64,000 bases of DNA from Pelagerythrobacter rhizovicinus (lineage in GTDB: Bacteria > Pseudomonadota > Alphaproteobacteria > Sphingomonadales > Sphingomonadaceae): NCBI RefSeq assembly GCF_004135625.1, contig NZ_SDPV01000001.1, forward strand, positions 1,486,501-1,550,500. The letters are read 5' to 3'. The notes under the pieces were generated by a model that saw only the letters and a list, made by a program, of their open reading frames with translations, was not told where the DNA came from and searched no databases. Position 1 is the first letter of the stretch, and every line of letters starts with the position of its first letter. Shown here piece by piece: positions 40,606 to 52,488 of the stretch. Made by a program: the position numbers and the translations under genes.

Positions 40606-40630
40606 ATCGCAAATGCGAACCAATCGCAAA
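40606..40630 (+). promoter_or_regulatory. Direct repeat ATCGCAAA upstream of mdh
   Basis: Two copies of ATCGCAAA with 17 bases between their starts lie about 160-180 bases before mdh, with a related TGCGAA between them. The spacing puts them on nearly the same helical face. A transcription-factor site for the TCA operon is possible; no factor is identified. Confidence 0.3.
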
Positions 40631-40755
40631 GATAGTTCCGTGCGCGGGGCCTTTCGCGGTTGCAATCGCCATTCGCGGGGCCTAGGTCGCATGCCGTTCA
40701 ACCGGCGCGGCTTCCTCGCGGGACACGGGGCTGCGCGTATCACGGCCAGGCATGA

Positions 40756-42029
<1,274 letters not shown>

Positions 42030-42065
42030 GAGCGGTCAAATCTTGAAATACACGAAGGAAAATCA

Positions 42066-42956
<891 letters not shown>

Positions 42957-43054
42957 GCGCAGGCGCGGACCGCCCTCCTCCCCGGGAGCATCCGCGCCGC
43001 TCGGACATTGGTTTTGCTGAGCCGGTAACGTAGCCGGCGCGAGAGGTGACCCGG

Positions 43055-45904
43055 ATGGGTAACGAGAGCCACGATTTTCTCCCCGAACTTTCCGATCAGG
43101 GAGGGCCGCAGCCCGGGCCGAGCTGGGGGAATCCCCGCTGGCCGCTGAGCGCGATCGATTCGGAGAGCGACCTGACCCAGGCGCTCGACCCGACGACGAT
43201 GAAAGTCGCGGTCAAGGCCGCGGCGGAGAAGGCCGGCAAGGCGACCGATCCGAAGGCGATCGAGGAAGCCGCGGCGGACTCGATCCGCGCCATGCTGCTC
43301 ATCCGGCTCTACCGCGTGCGCGGGCATCTGGCGGCGGATCTCGACCCGCTCGGCCTCAGCAACCGCGAGCTGCCGGAAGATCTCCAGATCGAGTGGCACG
43401 GCTTCGCCGGGCAGGAGGATAAGGAAGTCTACGTCGGCGGGCTGATGGGCCGCGACTGGCTGAAGGTCGGCGAGCTCGCCGAGATCCTGCGCTCGAGCTA
43501 CTGCGGCAAAGTCGGCCTCGAATACATGCACATCGCCGATGTCGAGGAACGGCGCTTCCTGCAAGAGAAGTTCGAAGGGCCGGAAGACGTCATCCAGTTC
43601 ACGCCCGAGGGCAAGCGCGCGATCCTCGCCGCCGTGGTCCGCGGCGAACAGTACGAAGCGTTCCTCGCGAAGAAATACGTCGGCACCAAGCGCTTCGGCC
43701 TCGATGGCGGCGAATCGATGATCCCCGCGCTCGAGGCGGTGATCAAGTACGGCGGCCAGTCGGGCGTGCGCGAGATCATCTACGGCATGGCCCACCGCGG
43801 CCGGCTGAACGTCCTCGCGAATGTCATGGGCAAGCCCTACAAGGTGATCTTCCATGAGTTCTCCGGCGGCAGCGCCAACCCGGAGGACGTTGGCGGATCC
43901 GGCGACGTGAAGTACCACCTCGGCACCAGCACCGACCGCGAGTTCGACGGCATCGACGTGCACATGAGCCTGGTGCCCAACCCCTCGCACCTCGAGGCGG
44001 TGGACCCCGTCGTGCTCGGCAAGACACGCGCCCAGCAGGCGATCCGCGACGACCTGAAGAAGCACGAGCAGGTCCTGCCCGTGCTGATCCACGGCGACGC
44101 GGCCTTCGCCGGCCAGGGCATCGTGTGGGAGTGCTTCGGCTTCTCGGGCGTCGCCGGGTACAACACCGGCGGCTGCATCCACTTCGTCATCAACAACCAG
44201 ATCGGGTTCACGACGAGCCCCCGCTTCGCCAGATCTTCCCCCTATCCTTCAGATGTGGCGAAAGGCGTTCAGGCCCCAATCCTGCACGTCAACGGCGACG
44301 ATCCGGAAGCGGTGACGTTCGCCTGCAAGCTGGCCGTCGAATACCGCCAGCGGTTCGGCCGCGACATCGTGATCGACATGTGGTGCTATCGCCGCTTCGG
44401 CCACAACGAGGGCGACGAGCCCAAGTTCACCCAGCCGCTGATGTACGACGCGATCAAGGGCCATCCGAAGGTCAGCGAGATCTACGCCGCGCGGCTCGTC
44501 GAGCAGGGCGTGATCGAGGAAGGCGAGCGCGACAAGCTGAGCGCCGAGTTCGTCGATACTCTCGAGCAGGAGTTCGAGGCGGCGAAGAGCTACAAGCCGA
44601 ACGAGGCCGACTGGTTCGGCGGCCGCTGGGCCGGGCTCAACAAGCCGGCCGATCCGGAAACCGCGCGCCGCAACATCGATACCGGAATGGAGCGCAAGCT
44701 GTTCGACAGCCTCGGCCGCACGCTGACCACCGTGCCCGAGGGTCTGACGATCCACAAGACGCTGGGCCGCGTGCTCGATGCCAAGCGCAAGATGTTCGAA
44801 AGCGGCGAAGGGTTCGACTGGGCGACGGCCGAAGCGCTCGCCTTCGGCAGCCTCGTGACCGAGGGCTTCGGCGTGCGCCTGTCGGGACAGGATTCGGGCC
44901 GCGGCACCTTCAGCCAGCGCCACGCGGTCTGGATCGACCAGACCGACGAGCACAAGTACATCCCGCTCACCCAGTTGCCGCACGGCAAGTTCGAGGTCTA
45001 CGACAGCCCGCTGAGCGAATATGGCGTGCTCGGCTTCGAATACGGCTTCGCCATGGCGGACCCCAAGACGCTGGTGCTGTGGGAGGCGCAGTTCGGCGAT
45101 TTCGCCAACGGCGCGCAGATCATGATCGACCAGTATATCGCCGCGGGCGAGGTCAAGTGGCTGCGGGCCAACGGCCTCGTGCTCCTGCTGCCGCATGGCT
45201 ACGAGGGTCAGGGGCCCGAGCACTCCTCGGCCCGCCTGGAGCGGTTCCTGCAGCTCTGCGCGAACGACAACATCCAGGTGTGCAACATCACCGTGCCGGC
45301 GAACTATTTCCACGTCCTGCGCCGGCAGATGAAGCGCTCGTTCCGCAAGCCGCTGATCATCATGACGCCCAAGTCGCTGCTGCGGCACCCGATGGCCAAG
45401 AGCAGCGCCGACGAATTCCTGGGCGAAAGCCACTTCCGCCGCATCGTCAGCGACACGACCGAGATCGCCGACGAGAAAATCCGCCGCCTCGTGCTATGTT
45501 CGGGCAAGGTCGCCTACGACCTGATCGAGAAGCGCGACGAGGAAGGGCTGGACGACGTCTCGATCGTGCGAATCGAGCAGCTCTATCCCTTCCCCGGCGA
45601 AGCGCTCGCGCTGCGCCTGGGCCGGATGACCAATCTGGAAGAGGTGATCTGGTGTCAGGAGGAGCCGAAGAACAACGGCGCCTGGTTCTTCGTCGAGAGC
45701 AAGATCGAGGAAACGCTCGCTTCGGCCGGGCATCGGGGCATGCGGCCGCGCTATGCCGGGCGCGAGGTCGCGGCCTCCCCCGCCACCGGGCTCGCCAAGC
45801 GGCATGAGGAGCAGCAGCGCTGCCTCGTCTCGATGGCGCTTGGACTGAACGATGGCGGCGAGGCCGCGCGCAATGGCAAGACTGCCGGCAAGAAGAAGGC
45901 TTGA
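43055..45904 (+). CDS. sucA: 2-oxoglutarate dehydrogenase E1 component
   Basis: Thiamine-diphosphate-dependent decarboxylase of the 2-oxoglutarate dehydrogenase complex, 949 residues. The N-terminal E2-interaction helix region is present, then the ThDP-binding core (GDAAFAGQGIVWE ... INNQIGFTT) and the transketolase-like domain (FGSLVTEGFGVRLSGQDSGR, SPLSEYGVLGFEYGFA). The ATG at 43055 has AGAGG 8 bases upstream; a GTG three codons earlier is the alternative. The stop lies just before sucB. Confidence 0.97.
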   Translation: MGNESHDFLPELSDQGGPQPGPSWGNPRWPLSAIDSESDLTQALDPTTMKVAVKAAAEKAGKATDPKAIEEAAADSIRAMLLIRLYRVRGHLAADLDPLGLSNRELPEDLQIEWHGFAGQEDKEVYVGGLMGRDWLKVGELAEILRSSYCGKVGLEYMHIADVEERRFLQEKFEGPEDVIQFTPEGKRAILAAVVRGEQYEAFLAKKYVGTKRFGLDGGESMIPALEAVIKYGGQSGVREIIYGMAHRGRLNVLANVMGKPYKVIFHEFSGGSANPEDVGGSGDVKYHLGTSTDREFDGIDVHMSLVPNPSHLEAVDPVVLGKTRAQQAIRDDLKKHEQVLPVLIHGDAAFAGQGIVWECFGFSGVAGYNTGGCIHFVINNQIGFTTSPRFARSSPYPSDVAKGVQAPILHVNGDDPEAVTFACKLAVEYRQRFGRDIVIDMWCYRRFGHNEGDEPKFTQPLMYDAIKGHPKVSEIYAARLVEQGVIEEGERDKLSAEFVDTLEQEFEAAKSYKPNEADWFGGRWAGLNKPADPETARRNIDTGMERKLFDSLGRTLTTVPEGLTIHKTLGRVLDAKRKMFESGEGFDWATAEALAFGSLVTEGFGVRLSGQDSGRGTFSQRHAVWIDQTDEHKYIPLTQLPHGKFEVYDSPLSEYGVLGFEYGFAMADPKTLVLWEAQFGDFANGAQIMIDQYIAAGEVKWLRANGLVLLLPHGYEGQGPEHSSARLERFLQLCANDNIQVCNITVPANYFHVLRRQMKRSFRKPLIIMTPKSLLRHPMAKSSADEFLGESHFRRIVSDTTEIADEKIRRLVLCSGKVAYDLIEKRDEEGLDDVSIVRIEQLYPFPGEALALRLGRMTNLEEVIWCQEEPKNNGAWFFVESKIEETLASAGHRGMRPRYAGREVAASPATGLAKRHEEQQRCLVSMALGLNDGGEAARNGKTAGKKKA

Positions 45905-45915
45905 GGAACGCGAAT

Positions 45916-47196
45916 ATGGCCAGCGAAGTCAAAGTCCCCACGCTTGGTGAATCGGTCACCGAAGGCACGATCGGCGAGTGGCTGAAGAAACCCGGCGACA
46001 CGGTGAAGGTCGACGAGCCGATCGTCAGCCTCGAGACCGACAAGGTCGCCGTCGAAGTCCCCTCCCCCGTCGGCGGCGTCCTGGGCGAGCAGAAGTTCGC
46101 GGTCGGCGACACGGTCGAAGTCGGCGCGGTGATCGCGACGATCGAGGACGACGTGGCCGCGGGCGAGAGCACCAAGGTCGAACCGCGCGAGGAGAAGTCG
46201 TCCGACAAGCCGGCGTCCGAGGAGAAGAAGGACGAAAAGCCAGCCCCAGCCCCAGCCGCGGCCAAGGAAGCCGCGCCCGTGGACACTCAGACGCTCTCGC
46301 CCGCGGTGCGCCGCGCAGTGCTCGAGCACGGGGTCGACCCGACGACGATCAAAGGCACCGGCAAGGACGGGCGCCTGACGAAGGAAGACGTGCTCGCCGC
46401 CGCCGAAGCCAAGAAGGGCGGCGCGGACACGATCGACGAGGCCGCGCCCGCGCAGGCCAAGATCGACATTCCCGCCCCCGCGGCGGAAGGCGGCGAACGG
46501 CGCGAGGAGCGCGTCAAGATGACGCGCATGCGCCAGACGATCGCCAAGCGGCTCAAGAGCGCGCAGGACAACGCCGCGCTGCTCACGACCTTCAACGACT
46601 GCGACATGAGCGCGGTGATCGAGGCGCGCGAGAAGTACAAGGACCTGTTCGCCAAGAAGCACGACATCAAGCTCGGCTTCATGGGCTTCTTCGCCAAGGC
46701 CGCCTGCCTCGCGCTGAAGGACGTGCCCTCGGCCAACGCCTATATCGAGGGCGACGAGATCGTCTATCACGACTTCGTCGACATCTCGGTCGCGGTCAGC
46801 GCGCCCAACGGGCTCGTGGTGCCGGTGGTGCGCGATGCGCACGCCAAGAGCTTCGCCCAGATCGAGAAGGACATCGCCGACTTCGGCAAGCGCGCCCGCG
46901 AAGGCACGCTGACGATGGAGGACATGAGGGGCGGCACCTTCACCATCTCCAACGGGGGCGTGTTCGGCAGCCTGATGTCCACCCCGATCATCAACCCGCC
47001 GCAGAGCGCGGTGCTCGGCCTGCACCGGATCGAGGACCGTGCCGTCGTGGTCGACGGCGAGATCGTGGTGCGCCCGATGATGTACATCGCGCTCTCCTAC
47101 GATCACCGCCTGATCGACGGCCGCGAGGCGGTAACCGCGCTGAAGATCATGAAGGAAGCGATCGAGGATCCAACGCGGATGCTGATCGATCTTTGA
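45916..47196 (+). CDS. sucB: 2-oxoglutarate dehydrogenase E2 component (dihydrolipoyl succinyltransferase)
   Basis: Core acyltransferase of the same complex, 426 residues. The lipoyl domain is at the N-terminus with lipoyl-Lys 43 in ETDKVAVEV. A Lys/Pro/Ala linker follows, then the peripheral-subunit-binding domain (SPAVRRAVLEHGVDPTTIKG) and the catalytic domain ending in YDHRLIDGREAV with the catalytic His. The ATG at 45916 is preceded by GAGGAA; it starts 11 bases after the sucA stop. Confidence 0.97.
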   Translation: MASEVKVPTLGESVTEGTIGEWLKKPGDTVKVDEPIVSLETDKVAVEVPSPVGGVLGEQKFAVGDTVEVGAVIATIEDDVAAGESTKVEPREEKSSDKPASEEKKDEKPAPAPAAAKEAAPVDTQTLSPAVRRAVLEHGVDPTTIKGTGKDGRLTKEDVLAAAEAKKGGADTIDEAAPAQAKIDIPAPAAEGGERREERVKMTRMRQTIAKRLKSAQDNAALLTTFNDCDMSAVIEAREKYKDLFAKKHDIKLGFMGFFAKAACLALKDVPSANAYIEGDEIVYHDFVDISVAVSAPNGLVVPVVRDAHAKSFAQIEKDIADFGKRAREGTLTMEDMRGGTFTISNGGVFGSLMSTPIINPPQSAVLGLHRIEDRAVVVDGEIVVRPMMYIALSYDHRLIDGREAVTALKIMKEAIEDPTRMLIDL

Positions 47197-47208
47197 ACCA
47201 ACCCAAAT

Positions 47209-47299
47209 CCGTTCGGGCTGAGCTTGTCGAAGCCCTGCTCTTCTTCTGGAGCGACGGATCAAACAAAGTACGGCCCTTCGACAAGCTCAGGGCGAACGG
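47209..47299. repeat. Palindromic intergenic repeat, family A, copy 2
   Basis: 91 bp with the same inverted ends as copy 1 (CCGTTCGGGCTGAGCTTGTC ... GACAAGCTCAGGGCGAACGG). It separates sucB from lpd. Its right end plus the next two bases form GGAG, which serves as the lpd ribosome-binding site (47298-47301). Confidence 0.88.
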
Positions 47300-47307
47300 A
47301 GTTTGAC

Positions 47308-48714
47308 ATGTCGGATTTTGACTACGACGTCCTCGTCATCGGTGCCGGCCCCGGCGGCTATGTCGCGGCGATCCGCGCGGCCCAGCTCGGGCTGAAGACG
47401 GCCTGCGCGGAGAGCCGCGAGACGCTCGGCGGCACCTGTCTCAACGTGGGGTGCATCCCCTCGAAGGCGATGCTCCACGCGAGCGAGTACTTCGACGCCG
47501 CGGCGAACGGCGCGATGGCGAAGATGGGCGTCGAAGTGACGCCCAAGCTCAACCTCGAGGCGATGCACGGCCAGCGCAAGGACGCGGTCAAGCAGCTCAC
47601 CGGCGGGATCGAGTTTCTGTTCAAGAAGAACAAGGTGACCTGGTTCAAGGGCCGCGCCGCGTTCGAGGATGCACACACGGTGAAAGTCGGCGACGAGACG
47701 GTGACGGCGAAGAACGTCGTGATCGCCACCGGCTCCTCGGTAACCGAACTCAAGGGTGTCGAGGTCGACAACGACAAGGGCGTGGTGGTCGACAGCACCG
47801 GCGCGCTTGAGCTCGCCGCGGTCCCGAAGAAGATGGTCGTCATCGGCGGCGGGGTGATCGGGCTCGAACTCGGCTCGGTTTGGCGCCGGCTTGGCGCAGA
47901 GGTGACGGTGGTCGAGTTCCTCGACCAGCTCCTCCCCGGCATGGATGGCGACGTGCGCAAGGAAGCGGCCAAGATCTTCAAGAAGCAGGGCATGGAACTG
48001 CGCCTCTCGACCAAGGTCACCGGCTGCACGGTCAAGGGCAAGAAGGCGACGCTGACGCTCGAACCTGCGGACGGCGGGGAGAGCGAGGCGCTGGAGGCCG
48101 ATTGCGTGCTCGTCTCGATCGGGCGGCGGCCAAACACCGAAGGCCTCGGGCTCGACGCGATCGGGCTGGAGACCAACCGGCGCGGCCAGATCGAGACCGA
48201 CCACGACTTCCGCACAAAGGTCGACGGCGTCTGGGCGATCGGCGACGTGATCCCCGGCCCTATGCTCGCGCACAAGGCCGAGGACGAGGGCATCGCCGTC
48301 GCCGAGAACATCGCGGGCCAGACCGGCATCGTGAACCACGCCGTGATCCCGAGCGTCGTCTACACCTGGCCCGAAATCGCCGGCGTCGGCCTGACCGAAG
48401 AGCAGGCGAAGGAAAAGGCCCAAGAAACTGGCGTCAAGGTCGGCAAGTTCCCGATGCTCGCCAACAGCCGTGCCAAGACCAACCACGAGCCCGAGGGCTT
48501 CGTGAAAGTGATCGCCGATGCCGAAACCGACCGCGTGCTCGGCGTGTGGTGCATCGCCAGCGTCGCCGGCACGATGATCGCGCAGGCCGCCCAGGCGATG
48601 GAATTCGGCGCCACCAGCGAGGACATCGCCTACACCTGCCATGCCCATCCGACACACAGCGAGGCGATCAAGGAAGCGGCGATGGCGGTGACCGGCAAGC
48701 CGATCCACATCTGA
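47308..48714 (+). CDS. lpdA: Dihydrolipoyl dehydrogenase (E3)
   Basis: Flavoprotein reoxidising lipoamide in 2-oxoacid dehydrogenase complexes, 468 residues. The FAD motif is IGAGPGGYVAA, the redox disulphide Cys44-Cys49 lies in GGTCLNVGCIPSK, the NAD motif is VIGGGVIGLELGSV, and the C-terminal His-Glu pair is in CHAHPTHSEA. The ATG at 47308 (MSDFDYDV) was chosen; an upstream in-frame start would be translated from the repeat. Confidence 0.97.
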   Translation: MSDFDYDVLVIGAGPGGYVAAIRAAQLGLKTACAESRETLGGTCLNVGCIPSKAMLHASEYFDAAANGAMAKMGVEVTPKLNLEAMHGQRKDAVKQLTGGIEFLFKKNKVTWFKGRAAFEDAHTVKVGDETVTAKNVVIATGSSVTELKGVEVDNDKGVVVDSTGALELAAVPKKMVVIGGGVIGLELGSVWRRLGAEVTVVEFLDQLLPGMDGDVRKEAAKIFKKQGMELRLSTKVTGCTVKGKKATLTLEPADGGESEALEADCVLVSIGRRPNTEGLGLDAIGLETNRRGQIETDHDFRTKVDGVWAIGDVIPGPMLAHKAEDEGIAVAENIAGQTGIVNHAVIPSVVYTWPEIAGVGLTEEQAKEKAQETGVKVGKFPMLANSRAKTNHEPEGFVKVIADAETDRVLGVWCIASVAGTMIAQAAQAMEFGATSEDIAYTCHAHPTHSEAIKEAAMAVTGKPIHI

Positions 48715-48719
48715 CGATC

Positions 48720-49568
48720 ATGTGGACCGGGGGCGAGGACGGACAACCGTGGTTGTCCGCATTCGCGCTAATCGCAGCGGTGGGCGCGAGCCTGCTCCTG
48801 TTCCACGCCGGCGGCGCGCCGTCGGCCTACTCGCTCGTCAACGCAGCTACGCTGGCGCTGGCCTTGATCGTCATGGTTGCCTCCCGCCGGCTTCATCTAG
48901 CCACGCGTGGCGCAACATGGGTGGTTGGCCTGGGCTTGAGCGGAATCTGCATCACGCTCATCAGCGGCGTCGATGTGGAAGGCGTCCGCCGGTGGATCCC
49001 GCTCGGACCCGTTCGACTGCATGCCGCCATGCTGCTTCTACCGGCTGTGCTTGCCGCCCTGCCCTGTCTCCCGGACCGGTGGCGGCTCGCATGCGTTGCC
49101 TTGGCAGCGGCGGTCTTTGTCTGGCAGCCGGACCCGGCGGCGGCGCTGACGCTCGCTTTCGGCTGTCTGTTGGCCGAATGGCGCAATCGGCGATCGGCCG
49201 TGGCGATGATCCTTGTCGCCGCGTCCGTTGCCGGCGTGATCGCCGCGGCCGCTCGCGCCGTGCCGCTGGCGCCGGTGCCGTTCGTCGAGAGCGTCCTTGC
49301 ACAGGGGTTCAAGCTGCACGCCGCTCTCGGGATGGCACTTGCAGCAGCACTCCTGTTCGCGGTCTTCGCTCCGCTGCTCGATAACGCCGATCGCGCGAAC
49401 ACAGCTGCCGTATCCGTATCCGGAGGATGGCTCGGATTTTCGATTGCTTCGGTAGCCGGCCCTTATCCCACGCCGCTCGTCGGATACGGTGCGGCAGCCA
49501 TTCTGGGATACGGCCTCGCAACTGCCGTGCTGAGAGCCACAGGCCAGTTTCGCGTTGGAAGCGACTGA
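48720..49568 (+). CDS. Divergent SEDS-like (FtsW/RodA-like) membrane protein
   Basis: A 282-residue polytopic protein with about nine hydrophobic segments. Two short regions recall SEDS glycosyltransferases: GVRRWIPLG at residues 88-96 (compare G-x-RRWI-x-LG in FtsW) and PTPLVGYGAAAILGYGLA near residue 250 (compare the PFVSYGGSS region). The protein is about 100 residues shorter than FtsW or RodA, and the catalytic Asp-containing loop is not recognisable. The homology is my inference. It starts 5 bases after the lpd stop. Confidence 0.65.
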   Translation: MWTGGEDGQPWLSAFALIAAVGASLLLFHAGGAPSAYSLVNAATLALALIVMVASRRLHLATRGATWVVGLGLSGICITLISGVDVEGVRRWIPLGPVRLHAAMLLLPAVLAALPCLPDRWRLACVALAAAVFVWQPDPAAALTLAFGCLLAEWRNRRSAVAMILVAASVAGVIAAAARAVPLAPVPFVESVLAQGFKLHAALGMALAAALLFAVFAPLLDNADRANTAAVSVSGGWLGFSIASVAGPYPTPLVGYGAAAILGYGLATAVLRATGQFRVGSD

Positions 49569-49600
49569 ATAACGGGTATATCTGCATCCAGGGCAACAGG

Positions 49601-51091
49601 ATGCAGCGATCCATGGCGATCGGACGAATTGCCGCATTGGCGGCCCTCGTGGCCGCATTCGCGCTGGCGGGTTGCAACAGGGATGCCCCCGCCGGCCCTC
49701 CGCCGCGGGCGCAGGGCACGATCGAGGTCCCGCCGCAATCCTCCGTCATTGCCGTGCCGGTCACGACCGACCTGTCGGCGCTTCGCACCGCGCTCGAGCG
49801 AGAAGTGCCGCGGACGCTGTGGACGATCGACCGCAAGGGGGAGACCTGCGTCGCCTCCGAACGGGTCGAGGTCGCTTTCGTCAAGCTCAAGACGCCGAAG
49901 ATCAAGTGCGACATCGTCGGCCGGGTCACCCGCGGGCGGCTGACGTTCGAAGGGCGCGGGCAGCGGATCGTGGTCACCGTGCCGATCCACGCCGAAGTGC
50001 GCGCGCAGGACATCGCCGGCGTGCTCAAGCAGGAAACCGCGACCGCCGACGCGCGGGTCCGCGCGGTGGTCGACATCGCGCTCAACCGCGACTGGAGCCC
50101 GCGCGGCACGGTCGATATCCAGTACGACTGGACCGATCCGCCGCACATAGACTTCCTCGGCCAGCGCATCGAATTCACCAGCAAAGCGGACGCCAAGCTC
50201 AAGAGCGTGGTGGCACGCCTCGAGCGCACGCTGCCGCGCGAGATCGCCAAAGTGCAGCTCCGCGGCGAGGTCGAACGGCTGTGGAGCAAGGCCTTCACCT
50301 CGCTCCAGCTCAACGAGTCGAACCCGCCGGTGTGGATGCGCATCACTCCGCAGGAACTGCAGTACGGCGGCTTCACGCTGTCGGGCAAACGGATCGAGCT
50401 GCAGCTCGGCATGAAGGCGCGCACCGAAACGTTCGTCGGCGACCGGCCCACCGATCCACCCGCCACGCCTCTGCCGCCGCTGGAGGAACTCGACGAGGAG
50501 CCCGGCAAGCTGGTGTTCTTCATTCCGGTGATCGCGGACTATGCCCAGCTCGAGCCGGTGATCGCCGAGGCCTTGGCGAAGCGCGCGCAGCGGCCTTTCA
50601 CTCTCCCCGGCATCGGTGCGGTGGACGCGCGTTTCGGCCGGGTCGAGGCCTATGGCACGACCGGCGGCCGCCTGGCGGTGGGCGTCACGTTCACCGCGAC
50701 GCCGCGCGACCGCGCGCTCGGCGCCGCCAGCGGCACGGTCTGGCTGACGGCGAGGCCCGTCAACGCGGAGAACTCGCGCGAGATTTCCTTCCGCGATCTC
50801 GAAGTCACCGGCGATACGGACCGCACGGGCGCGGATCTGCTGCTCGACCTCGCCAACTCGCCCGGCTTCTCCCAGACGATCGCGCTGGCCCTCGCGCAGA
50901 ATTTCGAGAAGGACTACGATGACCTTCTGGTGAAAATCGGACGCGCGATCGAGAGCAAGCGCGAAGGCGACCTGCTGATCCGGGCGCGGATCGAGGAGGT
51001 GCAGACCGGCCGGCTGACGGCGGCGGGACAAGGGCTCTACCTGCCGGTCCGCGGCACGGGGACGGCGTCGATCACCCTCGCTCCGCGTTGA
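49601..51091 (+). CDS. DUF4403-family lipoprotein
   Basis: A 496-residue protein with a lipoprotein signal peptide (AFALAGCNRD, Cys near residue 24). The rest is a long beta-rich domain with the DUF4403 layout: an N-terminal VPVTTDLSALRTALEREVP block, repeated amphipathic strands, and a C-terminal GTGTASITLAPR. The fold is likely related to lipid-binding tubular proteins, but function is unknown. The ATG at 49601 was used; an ATG at 49613 is equally possible. Confidence 0.82.
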   Translation: MQRSMAIGRIAALAALVAAFALAGCNRDAPAGPPPRAQGTIEVPPQSSVIAVPVTTDLSALRTALEREVPRTLWTIDRKGETCVASERVEVAFVKLKTPKIKCDIVGRVTRGRLTFEGRGQRIVVTVPIHAEVRAQDIAGVLKQETATADARVRAVVDIALNRDWSPRGTVDIQYDWTDPPHIDFLGQRIEFTSKADAKLKSVVARLERTLPREIAKVQLRGEVERLWSKAFTSLQLNESNPPVWMRITPQELQYGGFTLSGKRIELQLGMKARTETFVGDRPTDPPATPLPPLEELDEEPGKLVFFIPVIADYAQLEPVIAEALAKRAQRPFTLPGIGAVDARFGRVEAYGTTGGRLAVGVTFTATPRDRALGAASGTVWLTARPVNAENSREISFRDLEVTGDTDRTGADLLLDLANSPGFSQTIALALAQNFEKDYDDLLVKIGRAIESKREGDLLIRARIEEVQTGRLTAAGQGLYLPVRGTGTASITLAPR

Positions 51092-51156
51092 ACCTCTGCG
51101 CTTGCAAATCAGGCCCGTTTGCCCATGCTGCGGCGGCGAACGGGAGACAAGATCGA

Positions 51157-52488
51157 ATGATTCCGACATTGACCGACCAGCCGGGCGCAATCGCGCTCGC
51201 GGCGCAGATCCGCAGCGGGGAGCTGTCGCCGCTCGAGGCGGTCGATGCAGCGATCGCCCGGATCGAGGATCGGGACATGCAGATCGACGCGGTCGTGGTC
51301 TGCGATTTCGAACGCGCGCGCGAGACGGCCGAAGCGCTCGACGGCCAGGCGCCCGGCGAGGATCGCCCGCTGTTCGGCGTGCCGATGACGATCAAGGAAA
51401 GCTTCGACATCGCTGGCCTGCCGACCACCTGGGGGCACGAGCAGTTTGCAGGCAACATCGCCAAGCGCGACGCGCGGATCGTGCAGAAGCTCAAGGCGGC
51501 GGGCGTGATCTTCCTTGGCAAGACCAACGTGCCGCCCGATCTGGCGGACTGGCAGTCGCGCAACCCGGTCTATGGCCGCACCCGCAACCCGCACGACACC
51601 TCGCGCAGCCCCGGCGGCTCCTCCGGCGGATCGGCGGCGGCGGTCGCGAGCGGCATGGTGCCGTGCGAGTACGGCACCGACATCGGCGGATCGGTCCGCG
51701 TGCCGGCGCACTTCTGCGGGGTCTGGGGGCACAAGACGAGCTGGGGCCTCATCTCGAAGCACGGCCACGACCACCCGATGATGGCGGGCGGCGACGCACA
51801 TGACGGCGCGCTTTCGATCGCCGGGCCGATCGCACGCAATGCCGACGATCTCGCTCTCCTGCTGCAACTAACCGCATCGATCCCGATGCGCGCGAGCGGC
51901 AAGCGGCTCGCCGATTGCCGGCTGCTGCTGGTGACCGACTATCCGGACAGCCCGGTCGATGCCGCGGTGCTCGGCCCGATCGAGGCGGCGGTCGCGGCGC
52001 TGGAAGCCGCAGGCGTAAGGGTAGAGCGCACGACCGACCTGCTGCCCGATCTCGCGCGGCAGCAGCAGGACTACATGAAGATGCTCAACATCGCCCTGGC
52101 GCGCGGGATGCCCGCGCCCGATGGCAAGCGCGCCACCGCGACCGACTGGTTCGACCTGCTCGACGCGCAGGCCCGCAACGAAGCGGCCTGGCACGCGCTG
52201 TTCGAGACCTACGACTTCGTCCTCGCCCCGCCCGCCCCGGTGCTCGCCATACCGCACCGCGATGAACGTGTGTTCGACGGCACGCTGACGATCAACGGGC
52301 GCGAGGAAAGCGCGGCCGCGGCGCTGGCCTGGGCGGGAATCGCGACTTTCCCCAACCTGCCCTCCACCGTCCTGCCGGTCGGGGCGACCGACGGCCTGCC
52401 CTGCGGCATGCAGGTGATCGGCCCGCGCTGGGCCGACCTCGACTGCATCGCCGCGGCCAAGGCGATCGGCGAGGTGCTGCACGGTTGA
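51157..52488 (+). CDS. Amidase (amidase signature family)
   Basis: A 443-residue hydrolase with the complete Ser-cisSer-Lys triad: catalytic Lys in MTIKESFD, and the two serines in RSPGGSSGGSAAAVASG plus TDIGGSVR. Members hydrolyse many amides; the substrate cannot be told here. The ATG at 51157 has GGAG 9 bases upstream. It follows the DUF4403 gene on the same strand with a 65-base gap. Confidence 0.9.
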   Translation: MIPTLTDQPGAIALAAQIRSGELSPLEAVDAAIARIEDRDMQIDAVVVCDFERARETAEALDGQAPGEDRPLFGVPMTIKESFDIAGLPTTWGHEQFAGNIAKRDARIVQKLKAAGVIFLGKTNVPPDLADWQSRNPVYGRTRNPHDTSRSPGGSSGGSAAAVASGMVPCEYGTDIGGSVRVPAHFCGVWGHKTSWGLISKHGHDHPMMAGGDAHDGALSIAGPIARNADDLALLLQLTASIPMRASGKRLADCRLLLVTDYPDSPVDAAVLGPIEAAVAALEAAGVRVERTTDLLPDLARQQQDYMKMLNIALARGMPAPDGKRATATDWFDLLDAQARNEAAWHALFETYDFVLAPPAPVLAIPHRDERVFDGTLTINGREESAAAALAWAGIATFPNLPSTVLPVGATDGLPCGMQVIGPRWADLDCIAAAKAIGEVLHG

